13,823 nucleotides of DNA from an uncultured Selenomonadales bacterium. Its GTDB lineage: Bacteria; Bacillota; Negativicutes; Selenomonadales; Selenomonadaceae. A program made the position numbers and the translations under genes. Shown one piece after another: positions 1 through 7,600 of the stretch; position 1 is the first letter of the stretch; each line of letters starts with the position of its first letter. Where the stretch lies: positions 1 to 13,823 of the forward strand of contig CAMVIO010000030.1 in NCBI GenBank assembly GCA_947167555.1, in the 5' to 3' direction. The notes beneath the pieces were generated by a model. The model was given only the letters and a program-made list of their open reading frames with translations, had not been told where the DNA came from and did not search any database.

Positions 1-179
1 TCGCCGCCCCCTTGAACGCCGCACGCCACCAGTACAAGACACCTTGCGCCATGAAACAAGACCGTTGCTATGACTGCAAAAGCCCGGACAGGATTTGCAG
101 CGCGCAGGTCATCTACTGGCGGAAGATGAACCACATGGACATGGAAGTGGTGCTCATCGACGAAGACTTGGGATTCTGA
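1..179 (+). CDS. LUD-domain protein, C-terminal fragment (5' end outside window)
   Basis: The frame with codons beginning at position 3 is open from the left edge to TGA at 177-179 and encodes the last 58 residues of a protein. It contains a Cys-rich block, PCAMKQDRCYDCKSPDRIC, followed by a beta-rich end that finishes in VVLIDEDLGF. The C-x5-C-x2-C-x6-C spacing with 'DC-SP-RIC' and a terminal 'V-L--E-LGF' matches my memory of the C-terminus of stand-alone LUD-domain proteins (DUF162, the LutB/LutC-related fold) in anaerobic Firmicutes. The family is named for lactate utilisation, but small stand-alone members have no firmly established reaction, and the catalytic part lies outside the window. 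The stop codon overlaps the likely start of the next gene by one base, which suggests a shared operon. It is not a complete gene here, so length and start cannot be judged. Confidence 0.72.
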   Translation, partial: AAPLNAARHQYKTPCAMKQDRCYDCKSPDRICSAQVIYWRKMNHMDMEVVLIDEDLGF

Positions 180-808
180 TGAAACGGGGCGAGCATATGG
201 GCGTTCGAATCGAATACCAAGCCAGCCAAATCGAAATGCCCTTATTTCGGCAGAAATACCAAGACCGGGAAAATTTCATGAACTACTGTCGAGAATGTCC
301 GCATTACGGCAGGCTGTGGTCATGCCCGCCCCTATCTTTTGATGCCGATGCGTTTCTTGCGCCCTACACATGGGCAAATCTCCTGTGCGCCAAAATCCAT
401 CCGGATAAAGAAACCATCCGGGCGGCGAATACGGCAGAGAAAATCAAGGCGGCAGGATGGGACATTGTGTCGAAAGCGAAAGCGCGCATCGAGAGGAAGC
501 TGCGGGCAATCGAAACTCGAATGTCCGGAAGCGTCTCCCTGTCCTCCGGTGGATGCAGTCTGTGCGAAACTTGTACCCGAAAGGAAAACCTGCCCTGCTG
601 CAAGCCGGATGTAATTCGCTACTCGATGGACGCTTTCGGCTTCGACCTCACAGCCATTACGAAAGAACTATTCCATATTGAGATTCTGTGGTGCAAGGAC
701 AGCCTGCCGGAATACTTCACGCTGATTCACGCTTTGCTGTCAAAGGAGTCGGTTTCCGAATCCCTGTGGAAAGAAGCAGGATTATCAACGGATATAGCAA
801 CGAGGTGA
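179..808 (+). CDS. DUF2284 domain protein (predicted metal-binding)
   Basis: A 209-residue, Cys-rich protein of the DUF2284 family, whose members are predicted to bind metal through conserved cysteines; the cellular role is unknown. Two Cys clusters are visible: C37-x2-C40-x8-C49 in the signature context 'YCRECPHYG-LWSCPP', and C126-x2-C129-x2-C132 followed by C140-C141-KP. The spacing suggests an Fe-S or zinc site, which is inference. There is no signal peptide or membrane segment, so it is probably cytoplasmic. The frame is open upstream to a TTG at 95, but that stretch lies over the LUD gene and is low-complexity Gly/His/Arg, unlike the family. I chose ATG at 179 because it overlaps the upstream TGA by one base (TGATG), fitting translational coupling. 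ATG at 197, six codons further in and preceded by ACGGGGCG, is a reasonable alternative. Transcription probably ends at the hairpin just downstream. Confidence 0.85.
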   Translation: MKRGEHMGVRIEYQASQIEMPLFRQKYQDRENFMNYCRECPHYGRLWSCPPLSFDADAFLAPYTWANLLCAKIHPDKETIRAANTAEKIKAAGWDIVSKAKARIERKLRAIETRMSGSVSLSSGGCSLCETCTRKENLPCCKPDVIRYSMDAFGFDLTAITKELFHIEILWCKDSLPEYFTLIHALLSKESVSESLWKEAGLSTDIATR

Positions 809-824
809 CCTTCATATAAAAAGC

Positions 825-872
825 AACTCCCCTGTGGAAAACGTCGTAATACCGTTTTTCCACAAGGGAGTT
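825..872. terminator. Bidirectional intrinsic terminator between convergent genes
   Basis: Two 17-base arms (825-841 and 856-872) are inverted repeats with a single mismatch around a 14-base loop. The mismatch is C832 against A865, a C-A pair in plus-strand RNA but a G-U wobble in minus-strand RNA. On the plus strand the right arm runs into five T at 871-875; on the minus strand the arm is followed by GCTTTTT. The hairpin starts 16 bases after the DUF2284 stop and lies about 10 bases beyond the minus-strand stop at 883, so it is placed to end both transcripts. It is the only notable content of the 809-882 intergenic stretch. Confidence 0.88.
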
Positions 873-882
873 TTTCCACTCT

Positions 883-1317
883 CTACGCCCAGACCGAGCG
901 CATAATTTCCTTGTACGCCTCGTTCAGATGACGAATCATCACGTCAAACATCGCGTAGACCATATCGCCCGTGCGCTCGCCCTCGACAGAGAGGAGCGCC
1001 ACGTCAAGGAGCAGCGCGCCCGCGTCGTCGAAATAGTATTTGAGCGCCTTGTACCGCTTGTTGTACCCGTTGGCAAGCTTCATCACCGCGAGCTCGTTTT
1101 CCTCGGTCAGTGCTTTCGGTACGACGAGCACTCGCACGACGCCATAGATGCTGTCATCGAAAATCACCACCGTGGGCAGTTTGTTCCCACCGACGTCAAT
1201 CTGGGAACGGAAAAGGACGGTATGCAACTCGTCCTCCCGCTCCTCCGACGCAAACGCGTTTTCGATGTTCTTTTCCTTCAAATACTCTTGAAATTGCTCC
1301 GCTTTCTTGTTCAACAT
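883..1317 (-). CDS. YbjN domain-containing protein (putative)
   Basis: A complete 144-residue protein with ATG at 1317. No signal peptide or hydrophobic segment is seen, so it is probably cytoplasmic. The pattern is alpha-beta: an N-terminal charged helix (KKAEQFQEYLKEK), paired strands (LHTVLFRSQI, LPTVVIFDDS, VVRVLVVP), a helix with 'LAVMKLANGYNKRYK', a strand 'ALKYYFDDAGALLLDVALL', then a long C-terminal helix 'MFDVMIRHLNEAYKEIM'. The middle 'LN--NR----K-Y-D--G-L-L---L' and terminal 'L-EAY--IM' recall the YbjN family (PF10722), whose fold resembles type III secretion chaperones of the CesT kind. Members' molecular roles are poorly defined. It sits 16 bases after the giant adhesin gene with its own strong Shine-Dalgarno site, so it is likely the last gene of that operon. 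A link to adhesin folding or export is speculation. The family assignment rests on pattern memory, without a profile search. Confidence 0.62.
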   Translation of the reverse strand: MLNKKAEQFQEYLKEKNIENAFASEEREDELHTVLFRSQIDVGGNKLPTVVIFDDSIYGVVRVLVVPKALTEENELAVMKLANGYNKRYKALKYYFDDAGALLLDVALLSVEGERTGDMVYAMFDVMIRHLNEAYKEIMRSVWA

Positions 1318-1322
1318 CCATT

Positions 1323-1328
1323 CCCCCT
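1323..1328 (-). promoter_or_regulatory. Shine-Dalgarno site of the YbjN-like gene
   Basis: Read on the minus strand, AGGGGG followed by a five-base spacer (AATGG) precedes the ATG at 1317. It lies in the 16-base gap after the adhesin stop codon (TAA, 1334-1336). A strong site here supports the chosen start and means this gene can be translated at a higher rate than the huge reading frame before it on the same transcript. Confidence 0.75.
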
Positions 1329-1333
1329 ATCAT

Positions 1334-1650
1334 TTATTGTTCCTCGACTACAATTTCATCCTCTTCCGCATTTTCCGGCAGGTCGCTCCAATAATCGTGG
1401 ATATCGATAAGATGGGAAAGCCCCAAGAGGTCGTGATGGAAACGATACTCTTCAAAAGCCATCCGGCGCGTAGCGGTCATTGGGCCGTCCCAACCAGCCG
1501 CCTTGCGCAAATTGTCCCCGGATGTCAACAGAACGACGTCGTAATATTCGCCGACATCCATCTGGCCAATCTCCCGCTGCCACGCATACAGCGTAAAAGC
1601 GCCGCCCGATTTCACCGTTCCTATTTTCAGGAAACTCATCGGCGAATAGT
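1334..1650 (-). other. Unique C-terminal domain of the adhesin
   Basis: The last 105 or so residues do not follow the rung pattern. They contain mixed strand and helix sequence with many aromatics (AFTLYAWQREIGQMDVGEYY, FEEYRFHHDLLGLSHLIDI, HDYWSDLPENAEEDEIVVEE). The tail is strongly acidic. The segment lacks an autotransporter or YadA-type barrel, a terminal Phe, an SLH domain, an LPXTG motif or a hydrophobic tail. It may cap the solenoid and, as in some two-partner exoproteins, take part in retention at the cell surface; that is inference. Confidence 0.55.
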
Positions 1651-4600
1651 CGAAAATGGAAACTGAATGTTTGCCTTTCACCGTTCCGAGGGTGATATTG
1701 CCGTTGGCGGCGCTAATCATCGCGTCGCGTCCCGCTGTGATGTTTTCGGCGAAAATGTTGCCGCTGCCGCCCTGCGCATGGAAAGCGTCAATCCAATTCC
1801 CGGTGTCGGCTCGCCCGCCCGTCTGGAGCGATACGTCGCGTCCGGCGACAACCGTCTTCGCCGCCATGTCACCGTCCTGAATCGTGAGCGAAACGTCGCG
1901 TCCCGCGCTGATGGTATCCGGGAAGACGATGCTCTTTCCGCCAAGCACGGAAATGTCCTCGCCAGCCGTGGCGTCGCCGTCAAAAATGACGCTATTGCCC
2001 GCTACAAGGGAAATACTGCCCCGCGCGTTCATCGCGCCCTCCGTCATGACATCGCCGTTTTGAGCTACGGCGGAAATGCTCTTCGCCGATTCCAGCACCG
2101 TGCTCTTGATGTTGACGTTCTGCGCCGCCGTGACATCAATCGTATCGCCCGCCGCGATATGCTCGGTGACGACCACGTTGCCGCCTTTTGCAACAGCGAC
2201 AACATTGCCTCCCGCAGCGACCGTTCCGTCATGACCGCCCAACACGATATTGTCCTTTGCAATCGCGGTGAGGTTGCCGTTTTGCGCCGTAATATTGTGC
2301 AAAATCAACGATTCACCCGTGGATTCAATGGACACATTGTTTCCTGCCGTGATGCTCCCGGCACTGAAACCATAATTGTTTGCCACAGCGTTGAAGTCGT
2401 TGCCCGCTGTCAATGCCGTTCCATAGCTGGCTACGAGATTATCGCCCGCCGTGACCGTATAGTCCTGCGTCGCCGTGCTGTGCCCGCCAATCTCCACGTT
2501 CTTTCCTGCGGAAACCGTAATATTCGCCGCTTTGCTTTCCCCCTCAAAAATTACATTGTCTCTCGCCGTCAACGAAATATTGCCATCTGTCTCCATATCG
2601 TCGTCCACCGTAACGTTGCCGCCTTGGGCTTCCGCGACAACATTCTGCGCGTTCACGTCGCCGGAAATCGCGATGTCCTCCGCTGCCGTCGCGTTGACAG
2701 TTCCGGCATAGACCTCTTTTCGGATATCCACACTGCCGCCTGCGATTGCCACGACATCTTTGCCCGCCGTGATTTGCCCGGTTCCGCCGCCGAGCACAAT
2801 ATCCCCGGCCGCTTTCGCCGTGACCGTGCCGTTCGTCGCCTCGACCCTGTTCAAAAGCAAGGATTCGCCCGTGGATTCGATGGTAACGTTGTTCCCGCCG
2901 ATAACCGTTCCCGCGTTGACGCCGTAGTCGTTTACCTTTGCGCTGAAATCATTTGCAGCGGAAATGACCGTGCCGGAATTGACCACTAGGCCGTTGCCCG
3001 CAGTCACCGTGAAATCCCCTCCGGCGTTGCTGTTGCCGGAAAGTCCCACGTTCTTTCCCGCTGTCAACGCAATATCTCCCGCCGTGCTGTTCGCGGATAC
3101 AAGCAACGCATTTCCTTCCGCTGCCGCAACGTCGATGTTCCCGCTGGTTGACACATTCTCCGCTTTAATGTTGCCATCTTTCGCGAGCAATGCGACACTA
3201 CCGCCGGAAAGCGCCGAGAGATTTTCCGCCGTGATGTTTTCTTTTGCTGTTAGGGAAATTCTGCCGCCCGTTTCCATGTCGCCGCTGACCGTGACGCTTC
3301 CGCCTTGGGCATCCGCAATGACATTCCGCGCGTTCACATCGCCAACGATGGAAACATCTTCTGTCGCCGTCGCTTTGAGATTGTCGGCGCAGACATTCGC
3401 TTCGACGTTTACGTCCCCGTCCTTCGCGGTGGCGATGACGTTCTTTTTCGCCGTGACCGTGCCGTTGCCGCCCACCATGACGTCTTTCGCGGCGGTCGCC
3501 GTGATGCTTCCGTTCGTCGCCGTCACATTGCGCACCGCCAAGGATTCTCCCGTAGATTCGAGCTTCACGTCGTTGTCCGCGACAATACTACCAAAGTTCT
3601 CGCCGTATTCTTTGGCCGTTGCAGTAAAATCATGCCCCGCCGTGACGGTCGCTGTCGAAGCAACGGCAAAACTGCCGTCTGCTTCGACGGTGAAATCCTG
3701 TGCCGCTTCTGCATCGCCGGAAAGGTTCGCGTCGTTGCCCGCATTGACCTTAATATTTGCCGCGCTGCTCGTGCCGGAAATTGTCACGTCCGTTCCCGCC
3801 GTCAGCAAAAGGTCACCACTCGTGCTGTCGGCGGAGGCAAGCGTCACACTCCCTTTTGCCGCCGTAGCCTCAATATTGCCGCCTGCGTGCGCATCCTCGA
3901 TGGAAATATCTCCTTCTGCGGATTCCGCGAGAATCTTGTCCGAATCCGTAGAAAGATTGCCAGCGTCAATATCCGATTTCGCTTTCAACGAAATATTGCC
4001 GCCCGCCGTCATATCGCCACTCACGGTAATGAGTCCCGTTTCTGAGACCGCCATGACATTCTGAGCAGTCGCCACGCCGTCGATGGTGACGTTTTCCGCC
4101 GCGCGAACATTAAGCGTTCCCGCTGTTGCACCGACACCCTCGCTGATTGTGACGCTTCCACTTGTCGATTTTGCGGTAATGTCGCCGTTCGTCGCCGTCA
4201 GTACACCGCTTGTTTCAAGATTGCCGACGCTCACGAGAGAGACCGTTTTCCCTGTTGCCGAGCCGCTGGAAACCGCCAACGTCCCTTTGCTTGTCGCATT
4301 GATTGCTCCGCTCGCCGTCAATGTGCCTTGCGTTTCCAAATTGCCGCCGCTGGACAGTTCGATATCGCCCGCCGAAGCTATCAGCGAAGTATTTTCGCCG
4401 ACGCTAAGCGTATCGTCGCCTTCCAATGTGATGGATGTTCCGGTAAACGCCCCGCTGTCCGCCACCGTCAAGCTGCCCGTGCTGCCAAACGCGAGATCTG
4501 CGTTTCCGTCGAGACTGCCGCTGATGGTCAGGTCTCCGTTGTCCGCCGCGTTTTTCACGCTGACAGACGAATCGTCACCGCTCACCATTAACGATTCGGT

Positions 4601-7600
4601 GCCGTTTTCGCCCGCGCCGAAATTCGCTGTCAGGCCGTCCGCCGCCGTGGAAACGACCTCCACCGTGCCGTTGATTCCTTTTTCCACGTCTGCCGCGAGG
4701 ATGAAAACTTCCTTGAATGTATTCTGTTCCGAAAGCACGGAGATATTTCCGCCCGCGTTCTTTTCCGCGTCGGTTGTTCCCGTCGTCCCGGCGGTCAAGA
4801 TGACCTCGCCCGTCGCCGCGAGTTTCGACGTTTCCGTGTTTTCCTGCTTGATGGCGTTTGCCGCAGAGAGCGAAAGCGCGCCGTCGGCGTTTGACGCTTC
4901 GAGAGTACCGCCCGTCAAGTCCAGGTTTTTTGCCGCAAGCGAAATATCGCCCGCCTTGATGTCGGCGTTGGCCGCGCCTGTTCCGTGCTCCGCGTCCGCA
5001 GTTCGCGCGAGGAGAATTTTCCCGCCGTCGTTCGACACCTCGACATTGCCGTCCGCCGCCTCGATCGCGCCAAGAACGAGATCGCCCGCGCCTTCGCCTT
5101 CGAGCCGGATCGTCCCGCCATCCTTCGCGGAGGCATTGACCGCCACGCCGTCGTCCTTGATCCGAATCGCGTTCGCCGCGCCGACATCGCCGTTTGCCGC
5201 CACGAGTGTGATCCTGTCGCCCGCGTTCAGATACCCCGTGCCGCCCGCCGCCATTTCGATGCCCGAGCCTGCAATCAACGTAATGCTGCTGGTCGCGGCT
5301 GCCGCCTCCACGGTCAGTGCTTGATTTCCGTCCTGTTGTATCACGATGGACTTGCCGCTGTTGGCGTCGAGCACTCCGCTGATGTTCGTCAAAATCGGCG
5401 CAACCTCCGTGCCGACGCCGCCCTTGCCGCCGTAAATCAACAGGTCTTTACCCGTAATCGCGGCGTTTTCCGTCAGCATTTCAATCCCGTCGCCCGCTTC
5501 AAGGCGCACGTCGTTTGTCCCCGCGTCAATGTCGCCGAGAACGCGGAGCGACTTGTCCTTTGTGCCGACGAGATAGATATGACCGCCGCTCTCTGCCGAG
5601 ACACCGCCTTGCTCGGTGCTGACCGAAACGGGCGCTTTTTGCGTGACCGTAACGCTCGTAATGTTGCCATCCTCGTCCTTCGTGACGGTCATTTCCCCCG
5701 CCCGCGCACCCGCGAGAAGCTCACGGTTCGCCGTAGTATTGAAATTCGACGCGTCAATCGTCACAGCTTCGCCGTCCCTGCCGATTCCTCCGCTCGCGTT
5801 AAGGGTAATATTGTGCGCGCCATGCACGGCGACATTCGCCGCCTCGCCGAGGGCAGTGTCCCCCGGTTCGCTGTTCACAACGCTCTGCTGCACAGCATAC
5901 AAGACATCGTTGCGGCTCCAGCCGTAGTTTTCCACCGCCTTGTCCACAGCCGCGTAATGGGCGATCAAATCCTGCTCTTCCTTCGTGTAGCCTTTGCCGC
6001 TGAAATACGCGTCGCGCGACGCGAGATAGTCGCTGTACGCCTGCGTCTTTTCTTCCGAGGACATGGTGTTTTGCATAGCCTTGACATAGGCATCCTGCGC
6101 CGCCTTCATGCCCTCGTTCGAGGCGAAAGCCGCCGCCGCGTCCTTGTAACCGTCAATGACAGCATTCACCGCTGCGAGCTTCTGTTCAGTTGTAGCGCCG
6201 GAATAACCGTTCTGCCCCGAGGCGGACTTCACCGCAAGTTGACGGGCGCGAATGTTCAGCCCGTCCAAGCGGAGCTTCTTGGCCGCATCGCCTGCTTGGG
6301 CGCGGTTTTCCGCATTGTCCGCAGACGAGAGCAGCCCGTGGGCGTACCAACGGTCGAGGCGCGTACTCTTGGCCTCCGCTTCCTCATGCGGCGCGGCGTC
6401 GATGAAATTTCCCGCCGCCGAGAGTGCCACGTCGCCCGCCGTGCTCTCGATATGGTCGATACGCATGTCCCCGCTGTCCTGTGTGAGATAGACGCCAGTC
6501 CGCGCGGAAACGGAAACGCTGTTGTGGTCGTTGTTTTCCTGTCCGGCGCGGATATGGAAAGCATCGCTTTCCGTGCCGACGCCGCCCGTCCTGCTCGTGA
6601 GTTCCACCCGCGACGCCGTAGCCGCCGCGCCGGTTGCCGCCGCATCCGTGATATTTCCGTCCACCGTCAGGGAAACGCGGCTGAGCTCGCTTTCCGTGTC
6701 CCCGCCCGACGAGAGATTTTTCACATCGATATTGCCCCGCGTCGAGACAAAATCCACCGCGCCTTTCTCCGTACGGACGTCGATAACCGCCGTTCCCGGA
6801 GTGTCGTCCGCCGCATCCTGCGCCGCGTGGGTGACTGCGACGCCATTTTTGGCTGCAATGGTCACGTCGTTCGCAACGACGGAGCCGTCGCCGCCCTCGA
6901 TTTTCTTCGCGTTCAGGGAAACTTTTCCGTTGTCCCCCGCCGCCGAAACCGAGCCGGCCAGCAGGAGATTCCCGTTGGTGTTGCCTTCCTTGTACGTATT
7001 GACACTGATGGCGCCGCCGCTTTCGCCGCGCAGGAAACCAATCGCCACCGGATTGTCGCCTTTCGTGTTGTAGTCCGAAGTGGAATCCGAGCGCGTCGTC
7101 TCATCCCATGTGTAGGTTACTTTTTCATAGAAGTAGAAGAACGCAGAATCGTCCTCATGTTTACGCACTTCGCTTTTCGCCGCCGCGCCCTGGTGATATT
7201 CCGCCGTGAGCGTGAACGGACCAGACTGGCTGGCGTTGTGCTCCTTGATATAGTCGCCGCTGTCCAAGGCTTTATTGTCGTACACCTTCGCCGGGGAAGC
7301 CGTAGCTTGGCTGTCATAGTCGGCGATAATCTGCTCGTCCGTCCTGTTGTCGATAGCGCCCCAAAGGTAGGATTCATCCGTGTATTGCTTCGTGACGACC
7401 TCCGTATGCCCGTAGCCGCCTGTCCATGTATAGGTGAGGCCCTGCTTCGGCGCGAAGTTCTGCGCCGCGTCGTCGTTCCACGCCGTATTGGCGGCCACCT
7501 CCGTATCTCCGACTGTATAGGAACGGGACTTGCCGTTCTTGTACTCGAATACCTTGTTCTGCAAATTGTCTGTGACGCGGATCAGGCCGTCGCCGCTTTC

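Noticed and set aside
95..178. N-terminal extension of the DUF2284 protein from a TTG codon at 95
   Set aside because: These 28 codons lie over the in-frame end of the LUD gene, and their translation is low-complexity His/Gly/Arg unlike the family. ATG at 179 or 197 fits better.
809..882. Small RNA gene in the convergent intergenic stretch
   Set aside because: The region is only 74 bases and its structure is fully explained by a terminator hairpin. No promoter-like sequence was seen.
928..1410. Plus-strand open frame of 160 codons opposite the YbjN-like gene
   Set aside because: It spans two minus-strand genes and the gap between them. The minus-strand frame has a strong ribosome site, an alpha-beta protein pattern and a well-placed terminator, whereas this one has none of these.
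2032..4011. CRISPR array or non-coding tandem repeat
   Set aside because: The repeats are long (about 560-735 bases), diverged, multiples of or close to codon-length units, and maintain one open reading frame, so they are coding repeats of a solenoid protein.
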